A DNA stretch of 64,000 bases from Acidobacteriaceae bacterium. GTDB taxonomy: Bacteria; Acidobacteriota; Terriglobia; Terriglobales; Acidobacteriaceae. Below the pieces are notes generated by a model that saw nothing but the letters and a program-made list of their open reading frames with translations, had not been told where the DNA came from and did no database searches. The position numbers were made by a program, and so were the translations under genes. Shown piece by piece: positions 1 through 8,146 of the stretch. Every line of letters begins with the position of its first letter. Position 1 is the stretch's first letter. Where the stretch lies: positions 18,206 through 82,205 of the forward strand of contig CAHJWI010000016.1 of the NCBI GenBank assembly GCA_903642225.1, given 5' to 3'.

Positions 1-623
1 GAAAGCAGACATTGTGACTCCAAACAGGGATGCGCGAAGCATATCAAGAGCTCGCTGTGCGGGACAATGTCTTGGGTGAAGAGACCTGTTCTGGCCGTTC
101 CTGCGTGCTAGAACAGTGTTCTCAGACCTTCTAATGTCGTTCGCTGCAACGGCGATCTCCTGCTCAGACCCAGATACCGTTCGGTCGTCTGAATCGAGCA
201 ATCGCCGAAAAGAGATTGAGTCTGCTTGAGGGTCAATACGCCTCATCACTTGTACAGCACGGAAGATTTAAGACCGAACTTTCAAACCAAACGCTATCGC
301 ATATACCGCATTAACATTTTTCGAGAGCGGTGGGTCCGTTCGCTGTGTCTTCCGGCCGGAGCCACGATCGTGAGTAAGACGTCGATTGCGTCAGCGAAGT
401 AACGGCAGCGACCCAGTCCAGCTCAGCACCATGTCGGCGTAGTCGATTTGTAGACGCCAGTTTGCCAGGCGAGCCTGCCGTTCCACAAAGTTTCCAAGGG
501 CGGTACAAGCTTGCGACAAGCAGATGCAGAAGCCGGAGCCGAAGTTACCGTTCGCAAAGGTGAATATGCAGCACGTTTTTTGCGATCCCTCGCCCGGCCA
601 TTGCTGTAAACACGATGCGGCTT
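1..623. other. Stretch without an intact gene
   Basis: No open reading frame here has family features, a credible ribosome-binding site and plausible composition together. In frame +1 the stretch from about 481 to 609 reads as a stop-terminated, protein-like tail (Gly-Thr-Ser-Leu-Arg-Gln-Ala-Asp at its start, Leu-Ala-Arg-Pro-Leu-Leu-stop at its end), but the frame is broken by stops upstream at about 403 and 451. That would fit a decayed gene or chance. The leftward GH3 operon ends into this region at 624; I saw no clear U-tract terminator. Confidence 0.35.
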
Positions 624-2879
624 TTATTCGGCCGACAGAGAAACGTTAGCTTGCAGTGCCGGGCGACGTGAGTCGGGCCCAACCTCAATGGCGTATTGCC
701 CGGCTGCGATCGCCCAGCGGTGTTGTGCGGTGTCCCAGATCATGAAACGAGTCTTTGGCAGGTCCACAGTGACCTGCGCCTGCTTTCCAACTTCTAGGTG
801 GATCTTTGCCCAGCCAACGAGCCGCTTTGGGGGCTCTCCCGTAGCCTTTGGCAAGCCGACATATACTTGCGCTATCTCGTCACCGGAGCGCGTGCCAACA
901 TTGTTCAAAGTGAATGTGGCTCTTAGGGTGTCTTTACCGGTAATGCTGAGCGAGCTGTATGTAAACGATGTGTAGGATAGGCCGAAGCCAAACGGGAAAA
1001 GAACGGATTTTCCTTGCTGGTCGTACCAGCCATAACCGACTTGCAGGCCCTCGTCGTAGCTGGTTGTAAAGGACGGCAAGCCAGAAAGCAGCTTTCGAGA
1101 CATCTTCGCTTCGTCGCTCCAGTCCTCCTGTGAGGCTGGCGGCGGCAGAACCAGTTTCGGATGCGGCAAGTCTGCATCGTGCACAGGAAAGGTGATCGGC
1201 AGCTTTGCTGAGGGATTGACCTTGCCGAACAAAACGTCTGCGATTGCGTCAGCGCCTGCCGTGCCGCTGAACCAGGTTTCTAGAACGCCTCCGACCTGGT
1301 CTATCCACGGCATGAGAACAGGGCCGCCCGTTTCCAGCAGGACCACCGTGTGCGGGTTGGCCTTCGCGACACTGGCAATAAGGGCGTCCTGCTCATCCGG
1401 CAGGGCGAGCGTGGCAAGGTCGATACCTTCTGCCGCGTACTGGTAGGCATAGACCAGCACCACATCTGCCCCTGCCGCGGCTCTGGCAGCGCGTGCAGCG
1501 TCGGTTCCATCGTCAAAGCTGACCTGGGCCGCGGGTGCGGCTTGCTGGATGGAGGCGAGTGGAGCGTCTGGAAACCAGACAGCTTTTTGCCAATCCTGCT
1601 TGTGATTTCCCGCGGGAAGCGGTGCGATGGCGTTGCCTCCGGGTGGATCGACCTGGGCCGACCCACCGCCCGAGATCATGCCTTTATTCGCGTTCTGTCC
1701 GACCACCAAAATTCGCTGAGCGCGCGCGGCATCGAGGGGTAGCAGAGCATTTTCGTTGCGCAGCAGCACAATGCTCTTCTGTGCCACCTCACGGGCTAAC
1801 CGGGCGTGCGCAAAAACGTCGGGCACCTGCTTGATCGGAGGATCGTCCACCACACCTGCCGCAAACATGCTGCGCAACACGCGCCGCGCATGGTCATCGA
1901 CCTCCGCCTGGCGTACCTCCCCGTGCTCGACGGCAAGCTTGAGGGCCGAGCCAAAAAATACGTTCCCCGGTTGTTCTTGATCCAGGCCTGCATGCGATGC
2001 TTTCGCGGTGGAGTGGGTCGCCAACCAATCCGAAATGACAAAGCCCGGAAACTTCCACTCGTCCTTAAGCACTGTTTTTAGCAGGAAGTCGTTCTCGCAG
2101 GCGTAATCGCCGTTTACACGGTTGTACGCGCACATCACAGCGCCGGGTTGACCGACACCGATGCCAATTTGGAAGGCCAGCAAGTCCGTCTCACGCATGG
2201 CACGCTCGCTAATCTCCGACGATACGGCGTGACGGCCGCTCTCCTGGTCATTGACGGCGAAGTGCTTAATGTGACCGATCACATGGGTGGACTGCACACC
2301 GCGAATAAGGTGACCCACCATGGTGCCGGCCAGCAGTGGGTCTTCGCCCTCGTACTCAAAGGTGCGGCCGTCGCGCGGCTCACGTGTTAGATTTACGCCC
2401 CCGCCCAGCGTCATGTTGTACCCCAGATCGCGCAGCTCGTGGCCCACCATGGCACCGTAGCGTTCTGCCAGGTCTGTATCCCAAGAACTTGCGGCGGCGA
2501 TGTTGGAGGGCAACGCGGTGGAGTACCGTCCGCTACCCGCGGAGTAGCAAACGCCGCTTGCGGAGTCGACGATCTGCAGGCCGGGAATCCCCTTCTCCGG
2601 CAAGCCAGGAACGTATCCCGAGCCCCCATTTGCATCGCGAGCAAGTGGATCGGCGGGGCCGTCGTGTGGGTCGCCCGTGCCATGCAGGAGTTGAATTTTT
2701 TCATCGAGCGTTAGGGACTTTAAAAGCAGGTTAGCGCGCTCGTCGGCCGACAGGTGCGTGTCCATCCATGGCTTCCCGGAATCTCTGTTGCTTACCTCTG
2801 CTGCACGAAGCACACAGGTTGGCGCCAGAGCACAGACAGCGATAGTGAAGACGAGGTGAGAGGAGATCGATATTGGCAT
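624..2879 (-). CDS. Glycoside hydrolase family 3 beta-glycosidase, secreted
   Basis: A GH3 exo-beta-glycosidase of the beta-glucosidase/xylosidase type, about 751 residues. I placed the start at the ATG at 2879, which gives an N-terminal signal peptide (about 1-27); the longer frame to 3041 runs into the upstream permease. The order is an N-terminal TIM-barrel with the Lys-His-Phe...Asn-Asp substrate loop near 205-211 and the nucleophile Asp in the Ile-Ser-Asp-Trp motif near 284, then an alpha/beta sandwich, then a fibronectin-III-like C-terminal domain. It is the last gene of the leftward lacI-GH2-permease-GH3 operon, 5 nt after the permease. Exact sugar specificity (glucoside versus N-acetylglucosaminide) is not readable; it lacks the NagZ-type architecture. 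Confidence 0.9.
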   Translation of the reverse strand: MPISISSHLVFTIAVCALAPTCVLRAAEVSNRDSGKPWMDTHLSADERANLLLKSLTLDEKIQLLHGTGDPHDGPADPLARDANGGSGYVPGLPEKGIPGLQIVDSASGVCYSAGSGRYSTALPSNIAAASSWDTDLAERYGAMVGHELRDLGYNMTLGGGVNLTREPRDGRTFEYEGEDPLLAGTMVGHLIRGVQSTHVIGHIKHFAVNDQESGRHAVSSEISERAMRETDLLAFQIGIGVGQPGAVMCAYNRVNGDYACENDFLLKTVLKDEWKFPGFVISDWLATHSTAKASHAGLDQEQPGNVFFGSALKLAVEHGEVRQAEVDDHARRVLRSMFAAGVVDDPPIKQVPDVFAHARLAREVAQKSIVLLRNENALLPLDAARAQRILVVGQNANKGMISGGGSAQVDPPGGNAIAPLPAGNHKQDWQKAVWFPDAPLASIQQAAPAAQVSFDDGTDAARAARAAAGADVVLVYAYQYAAEGIDLATLALPDEQDALIASVAKANPHTVVLLETGGPVLMPWIDQVGGVLETWFSGTAGADAIADVLFGKVNPSAKLPITFPVHDADLPHPKLVLPPPASQEDWSDEAKMSRKLLSGLPSFTTSYDEGLQVGYGWYDQQGKSVLFPFGFGLSYTSFTYSSLSITGKDTLRATFTLNNVGTRSGDEIAQVYVGLPKATGEPPKRLVGWAKIHLEVGKQAQVTVDLPKTRFMIWDTAQHRWAIAAGQYAIEVGPDSRRPALQANVSLSAE

Positions 2880-2884
2880 GTTCC

Positions 2885-4225
2885 CTACGGTGAAACGGTT
2901 GTGAAACGACGGCGTGCGAACCACAATCCGACACCGAAGATGGCCCACACCGTGCCCACGGTGAGTGCAAGCGGGCTCAGGTTGAGCCAGAGAAGAAGAC
3001 AGGTAAGCAGGCCTATGAACGATGGCACAATCCAGCGCCAAGGGTTTGTTGGCCGATACCGGGCCGCATGGACGATGCAGGCGAGGTTAACGCCCAGGAA
3101 TGCGAGCAGAGCGCCGTAATTGAGCAGCTCCGTTCCCAATGTGTAACTGAACACGAGGGCACCCGCTAGCGAGACGGCGCCGACAAACAGCACGTTGTTC
3201 CGAGGGACCCGTTTGGCAGCAGAGAGAGATGTGAAAAAGGTGCGCGGTAATGCACCATCCTGCCCCATGGCATAGAGCAGGCGTGCGGCACCCAGCTGCG
3301 AAGCAAGCCCTGAACCGACCGTCGCCAATAGCAGTGCCGAGTTCACGATGACGAAAAGTGCAGCCCCGCCGAGCCGCTGCGCCACGTGTACGTAGGCCGT
3401 GTCGACGTCAGGGAATGCGAGGTTCGCGGGCCACGCAAGCTGTGCAAGGTAGACCTCGACGGCAGCGAGGATGCCGGTAAGCAGGCACGTAAAAACGATA
3501 GCCCGAGGGATGTCCCGCTGGGGTTCGAGCGCTTCGTCGCTGAGGGTGGAAATGCCGTCAAAGCCGATGTAGGTGAGAACGGCGATGGATGTGCCCCGAA
3601 GCAGCCCTGGCAACGTAAAGCGACCGGGATCGTAGAACGGTGCAAGCAGCACATGCGTTGTGATCAAGGGCAACGCGAGAAGGTAGCGGATGCCCGCAGC
3701 AACCACCAATACGATGACTAAACCCAGTGCGAGTGCCATGCCGCGATTGATGCGAGCCGACGTTTCAACTCCAAGGCAATTGACTAACGTAAAGAAGGCA
3801 GCAAAGAAGATTGCACAAGTGAAGTAGGGCAGTGTCGGGATGAAGTTGATTGCGGCACGGCTGCACCAGATAGTGCAGATAAGCGGATTAAGCACATAGT
3901 CCATCACAAGACACCAGCCCGTGAGGTAACCAAGGCCTGTATGCAACTCTTTGCTGACGTATAGGTAAGCCGAGCCGCCCTGCGGATACAGTCTGGCCAT
4001 GCGGCCATAGCTGATGCTGGTGCAGAGCATGGCAACCATGGCCAGCACCATTGCCGTCACCACATGACCATGAGCTGTGGTGAAGATTACGCCGAAGACC
4101 GGCATGGGCGCCGTGGGCTGGATGAGGATAAGGCCGTACAGCACAAGGTCTGAGAAGCGCAGCGAGCGCCGCAGGCCAGTGTGGGTCACCCGATCACCCT
4201 CCGCGCGAACCATTGTGTCATTCAT
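2885..4225 (-). CDS. APC-family permease in the glycosidase operon
   Basis: A 446-residue membrane protein with about 12 hydrophobic segments and the amino acid-polyamine-organocation (APC) signature early in the protein (Ser-Asp-Leu-Val-Leu-Tyr-Gly, then a Gly-Gly-Ser-Ala-Tyr loop near residue 85). Family members exchange or import amino acids and amines across the inner membrane. The gene starts 3 nt after the GH2 stop and ends 5 nt before the GH3 start, so it is almost certainly cotranscribed with both. An amino-acid-type carrier inside a glycosidase operon is unusual. Uptake of a cationic amino sugar such as glucosamine is my inference; an ordinary amino acid substrate is equally compatible with the sequence. 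Confidence 0.85.
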   Translation of the reverse strand: MNDTMVRAEGDRVTHTGLRRSLRFSDLVLYGLILIQPTAPMPVFGVIFTTAHGHVVTAMVLAMVAMLCTSISYGRMARLYPQGGSAYLYVSKELHTGLGYLTGWCLVMDYVLNPLICTIWCSRAAINFIPTLPYFTCAIFFAAFFTLVNCLGVETSARINRGMALALGLVIVLVVAAGIRYLLALPLITTHVLLAPFYDPGRFTLPGLLRGTSIAVLTYIGFDGISTLSDEALEPQRDIPRAIVFTCLLTGILAAVEVYLAQLAWPANLAFPDVDTAYVHVAQRLGGAALFVIVNSALLLATVGSGLASQLGAARLLYAMGQDGALPRTFFTSLSAAKRVPRNNVLFVGAVSLAGALVFSYTLGTELLNYGALLAFLGVNLACIVHAARYRPTNPWRWIVPSFIGLLTCLLLWLNLSPLALTVGTVWAIFGVGLWFARRRFTTVSP

Positions 4226-4228
4226 GCG

Positions 4229-6874
4229 CTACTTCCCTGCCTTCAGAGTGACGGGATGAACGTTCCATCCCTCCACCTGGAATACGACATCGTGCGGTGC
4301 GGACCTTGGCAGCGTACCAGTGAGTAGAGTCGTTTCTCCCGGTGCGATCTCTATCCAGTTGTCTGACCAAAGCACCGGCGCCACCAGGTCGCCCGTTGGG
4401 GTGCGCGCAGCGACATGCACCTGAAAGGCGAGTCCCGTGGACGGATTGTGCAGCGACACCTCTGCTACGGCATCGAGCCCGGGCTTGATGCTGACCTGCG
4501 TCTGGAGAGGCACGATCGGCAACGTTGTCAGGGCTGACAGATCTTCGTAGCGGTCTGCCGGTGTGTGCGTGAAGCTTGTGTTCTGCCAGTCGAAGCTTGT
4601 GAGCGTGGTGGGCACCCAATAAAAGTTATGGCTCACCTCGCGTTTCTGGGCATCCTGCAGTCGCAGGTCGAGGAAGAGGATGTGCTGATTGGTGCGATAA
4701 AGGTTCTCTGGTATCGCTGTAACCTGCTGCACGCTGTCGGGTGACAGGGTTAGCTGTTGCTCAGTGTGATATAGCTCGTGCCACGCAAGGTCACGCACGC
4801 TAACGGAGGCTTGCAGCGTACCAGTAGTTGCATAGGTGCTGTTCACAACGCTGATACCGCGGTCGTCGTAACCGTATTGAATGTGCAGAGGTTCGCATGC
4901 CTTCCGGGTCGCAAAATAACCTGCTGATGCATCAAGATAGTAGTCATACAAGTGCCATATCATGCTCGGCCAGGCATTGTTCAGCATCCACTGCACCACG
5001 CCTGTGCTTTGATACTTGTTGCGCGAGTAAGCCTCGAACATCGCTCGCTCGGAATCGTACGCCAGCGTTTGCGCTACTCGTTCGTATTCCGCCGCGGAGG
5101 CCGGCTTTGTGTAGATCGCGCTCATAGCATTGTCGAAGACATCGAGCCGCGAAAACTCAGTACCGCCATAGTGCAGCCGCCAAGCCTCGGATCGGGGCCA
5201 AGCCTCAGGATCGCTGAGGAAACGCTTGCGGCTTGCCAGCGAAGGGATGGCGGGTCCGGGACTCGTCTCCGTGTTGAAGCCCGAAGCACCGCCAAATCGG
5301 TGGTCCGTATACCAGTAGTTTGGCTCGACGTAATCATAGGGTCCGGTCATCTTGACGCCGCTGGCGCCTGTCGCTGCCGTCATCTGCGATGATGCGGCGC
5401 TGAGCACGGCATTGGGCCAGTGCGTATCAGCCTCTACCTTGAGATACGCGCTCTCGACCTTCTCAGGCGGTGCCATGTCGCTGCCATTCAGCCACACAAA
5501 AAGGCTGGCATGGCTGCGCACCCGCAACAGTTGATTTTGAAGCGAGGCCGTTGCGATCTTGAGATCCTGATCCGTCCATGTCGACCACAGCTCCCAGTGG
5601 TCGCAGCAGCACCAGCCCATCATAACGAGCAGGCCGTTCCTGTCGGTCAACCGGAAGAACTCCTCCGACTCCATTTGTCCTTCAAGCCGAATGGTATTGA
5701 GGTTCATGGCGTCGACCAGTCGAATCTGATCCCGCAGTTTGTCGCTGTCGTTTCGCAACAACATATCCCGCGACCATCCAGCGCCGCGAATCAGAATCGG
5801 CTTACCATTGACGCGAAACAAACGGCTGCCATTAGCGGTAAGTTCAGACGATACCTCGCGAATGCCGAATTCGATTTCTCTTGTATCTGTCGTCCTTCCC
5901 GACACACTGGCGGTCATGCTGAGACGTTCCAGGTGAGGATCTCCCATCTGCTTTGGCCACCACGGTTTCGGATTCTCCACGCGCACTGCAGAGAAGGTTA
6001 CGGTACGGTTTTCACCAGGCGTGAGGGACACCTGCTGCTCCAACGGGTGGCCGGCGACATTCCCGCGCAAGAGTGCATGCTGCGGTTCAGCAGTTAAGTT
6101 ACGCACCTCAACGTACACTGTCAGATCGGCAGCTTGCAGCGCATCGCTTGTAAAGTGCGTCACGACCATGGGACTGTTTAGGGTGATACCTCCCGTGGTA
6201 ACCAGATCGACGCCGCCCCACAGGCCCATGTCCTTGTCGGGCGGTGCCGGATTCCAATCCACCCAATTGATGCCCAACTCTTTCTCTGTCGGTGCGAACA
6301 CCTGAATCGCCACCACGTTGTCCTGCCCCGCGCGAATCTGATCGGTCACGTCGAAGTCATACGTGCGATAAGCCCCAGCAATGACGCTCCCATCGGCGAT
6401 GAGCTTGCCATTCATCCAAAGCTCACCGCGGTAGTTGATGCCGCCGAAGTGAAGGGATGTCCGTGTGCTCGTCTGAGGTCTCGCCATGAACTGCTTGCGA
6501 TACCACCAGCCGCAACGGTAAGGGCTGTCTGTTGGCATGGGCAGATTCGAAAAGTTAGCACCAACGGGGTAACCCATGCCGGGCAGCTTGCGCAAGTTGT
6601 CGCCGAAGTACGGGTCGGGAAACTTGCCTGCCGCGACCTGTGCCGCCAGCACAGTGGACGGAACCTTTGCCGTAATCCATCCGTCGTCCGGCCTGAAGGA
6701 CGATGATGAGATTGCTGCGCCGTCAGCCCGTAATACGCACGCAGACTGTAGCTGCCAGTCCCTGTCGAAGAGCGTGTCCGCAGCGCAGATAAAGGGCCCG
6801 CCCCAAAGTACCGAGAAGATGAAGAGGAGAACACGTCGAGGCGTTACAATTTGTCTTGCTGAATAATTTGGCAC
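4229..6874 (-). CDS. GH2 exo-beta-D-glucosaminidase-like enzyme (CsxA type)
   Basis: An 881-residue exported GH2 enzyme. The start is a GTG at 6874 preceded by a good AAGGAG box 9 nt upstream. Residues about 1-31 form a signal peptide. A jelly-roll sugar-binding domain, an immunoglobulin-like domain and a TIM barrel follow, then C-terminal beta domains. Around 204-221 it carries the Asp-Trp-Asn-Pro-x-Pro-Pro-Asp...Met-Gly-Leu-Trp motif typical of exo-glucosaminidases and plant-type endo-mannosidases. The acid/base candidate is Asp466 in Leu-Asn-Gly-Ser-Asp and the nucleophile Glu536 in Asn-Thr-Glu-Thr-Ser, matching the spacing of CsxA (Asp469/Glu541 from memory). It should remove glucosamine from the non-reducing end of chitosan oligomers. 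Beta-mannosidase activity is the main alternative. Confidence 0.85.
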   Translation of the reverse strand: MPNYSARQIVTPRRVLLFIFSVLWGGPFICAADTLFDRDWQLQSACVLRADGAAISSSSFRPDDGWITAKVPSTVLAAQVAAGKFPDPYFGDNLRKLPGMGYPVGANFSNLPMPTDSPYRCGWWYRKQFMARPQTSTRTSLHFGGINYRGELWMNGKLIADGSVIAGAYRTYDFDVTDQIRAGQDNVVAIQVFAPTEKELGINWVDWNPAPPDKDMGLWGGVDLVTTGGITLNSPMVVTHFTSDALQAADLTVYVEVRNLTAEPQHALLRGNVAGHPLEQQVSLTPGENRTVTFSAVRVENPKPWWPKQMGDPHLERLSMTASVSGRTTDTREIEFGIREVSSELTANGSRLFRVNGKPILIRGAGWSRDMLLRNDSDKLRDQIRLVDAMNLNTIRLEGQMESEEFFRLTDRNGLLVMMGWCCCDHWELWSTWTDQDLKIATASLQNQLLRVRSHASLFVWLNGSDMAPPEKVESAYLKVEADTHWPNAVLSAASSQMTAATGASGVKMTGPYDYVEPNYWYTDHRFGGASGFNTETSPGPAIPSLASRKRFLSDPEAWPRSEAWRLHYGGTEFSRLDVFDNAMSAIYTKPASAAEYERVAQTLAYDSERAMFEAYSRNKYQSTGVVQWMLNNAWPSMIWHLYDYYLDASAGYFATRKACEPLHIQYGYDDRGISVVNSTYATTGTLQASVSVRDLAWHELYHTEQQLTLSPDSVQQVTAIPENLYRTNQHILFLDLRLQDAQKREVSHNFYWVPTTLTSFDWQNTSFTHTPADRYEDLSALTTLPIVPLQTQVSIKPGLDAVAEVSLHNPSTGLAFQVHVAARTPTGDLVAPVLWSDNWIEIAPGETTLLTGTLPRSAPHDVVFQVEGWNVHPVTLKAGK

Positions 6875-6898
6875 TGCAAAAAGCTCCTTGGGATGCGA

Positions 6899-7984
6899 CT
6901 ACACGAGTAACGCTCGCTTCTTTGCGGCTACGGCCGTGGAGGCCCGCTCGACGAGTTCTGGTGTGCTTAAACACAAGCTGGCAAGTTCCTGTACTGCTCC
7001 GGGCTTCTCCACCAGGGTCAGCATGTGCTCGATCGCCTTTAATCCCATCTGTCGCATGGGTTGGTGAACAGTCGTAATAGCCGGCGTCGCGACACGAGCC
7101 GGTAGTACGTCATCGAAGCCGACGACGGAACAATCGTCCGGGACCGATTTGCCAGCCTCATGCAGGCCACGCACCACGCCCAGTGCGGTGAGATCGTCAA
7201 ACGCGAGTATCGCTGTAAATCTGCGACGGCTTTTTAGCATGTGCTTTACAAGGGAACGGCCCGCTTCGAACGCTTCACCCGGTGTGTTGAGCAGGGGTAG
7301 TTGAGGGGTAAGCTGTTCCGCGAGCGTGACGCTGGTTTGCTGCAGCGCACGCAGCATTCCCTTCCAGCGGGGTGCGCTGTCGAACATGCCATCCGGGCCA
7401 CGGATGACTGCAATTTTTTTATGGCCGAGCTGCAGCAGGTGCTCCATGGCAAGACGGCCGCCCTGCTCGTTGTCGAGCAGGTATGACGTAATGCCACTCG
7501 GCGTCAGGTCGCGGCCCACAACCAGTGTGGGTACGCCGTTCTTTTTTATGTCAGCAAGCAGGCTGGTTTCGTCGAACATCCAACTCGCAATCACGACGAC
7601 GCCCTCTACACGTCGCTCGAGCATTAAGCGCAGGGACTTGTCGAAGACCTTACGCTCCGTTTGCGCGTCCATGACCAGCGGTAGGTAGTCTGTTGCCTGC
7701 AGTCCATGCTGCACACCCTGGACGACCGGCATGCAATACGGGTCTGAGAGATCGTAGGCAAGCACACCAATGGTTCCGGACCGCTGCTTTCGGAGCGATC
7801 GTGCGCGGGCGTCCGGGTGGTACCCGAGCCTTTTGGCCGCGGCACGAATCGTTTCCCTCGTGGATGCTGCCACGTTCGCCGACAGCGGAGCTCCGCTCAA
7901 GATGATTGACACGGTGGATACCGAGTACCCCGTTGCGTTCGCCACGTCGCTCAAAGTCACATGACCGGATTTGGATTGCGGCAT
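6899..7984 (-). CDS. LacI-family transcriptional repressor
   Basis: A 361-residue LacI/GalR regulator. I chose the ATG at 7984 so that the protein opens directly with the helix-turn-helix (Val-Thr-Leu-Ser-Asp-Val-Ala then Ser-Val-Ser-Thr-Val-Ser, about residues 9-30), followed by the hinge and a periplasmic-binding-protein-like sugar domain from about residue 65. It is the first gene of the leftward operon, 24 nt before the GH2 gene, and is divergent from the TonB receptor. The shared upstream region holds an 18-bp palindrome at 8100-8117 that is the likely operator, so it probably autoregulates and controls the receptor. The inducer is presumably a sugar released by the encoded glycosidases. 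Confidence 0.93.
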   Translation of the reverse strand: MPQSKSGHVTLSDVANATGYSVSTVSIILSGAPLSANVAASTRETIRAAAKRLGYHPDARARSLRKQRSGTIGVLAYDLSDPYCMPVVQGVQHGLQATDYLPLVMDAQTERKVFDKSLRLMLERRVEGVVVIASWMFDETSLLADIKKNGVPTLVVGRDLTPSGITSYLLDNEQGGRLAMEHLLQLGHKKIAVIRGPDGMFDSAPRWKGMLRALQQTSVTLAEQLTPQLPLLNTPGEAFEAGRSLVKHMLKSRRRFTAILAFDDLTALGVVRGLHEAGKSVPDDCSVVGFDDVLPARVATPAITTVHQPMRQMGLKAIEHMLTLVEKPGAVQELASLCLSTPELVERASTAVAAKKRALLV

Positions 7985-8056
7985 AGTGCAAGTCTTCCTT
8001 CTGCACGGCGGACAATCCTGAATCGCACAATGTGCAGAGAAACAGGAAACTATCGC

Positions 8057-8085
8057 TTGACAGACCTTCTCTGCCGAAATATACC
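8057..8085 (+). promoter_or_regulatory. Sigma70-type promoter of the TonB receptor gene
   Basis: A consensus -35 box TTGACA at 8057-8062 is followed, after a 17-nt spacer, by TATACC at 8080-8085. This predicts transcription starting near 8092, just ahead of the palindrome at 8100-8117 and about 55 nt before the receptor's ATG. Not experimentally supported. Confidence 0.65.
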
Positions 8086-8099
8086 TGCAGTTCATAAAC

Positions 8100-8117
8100 T
8101 ATTCAAAGCTTTGAATA
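8100..8117. promoter_or_regulatory. Perfect 18-bp palindrome, candidate LacI-type operator
   Basis: The sequence TATTCAAAGCTTTGAATA equals its own reverse complement. It lies between the divergent lacI-type gene and the receptor gene, right after the predicted transcription start, where a bound repressor would block initiation. Size and symmetry fit LacI-family operators. The centre is GC rather than the common CG step, so the match to the family consensus is imperfect. Confidence 0.7.
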
Positions 8118-8146
8118 TCAACACAGAGCCTTTTTTGGAGGTTGTC

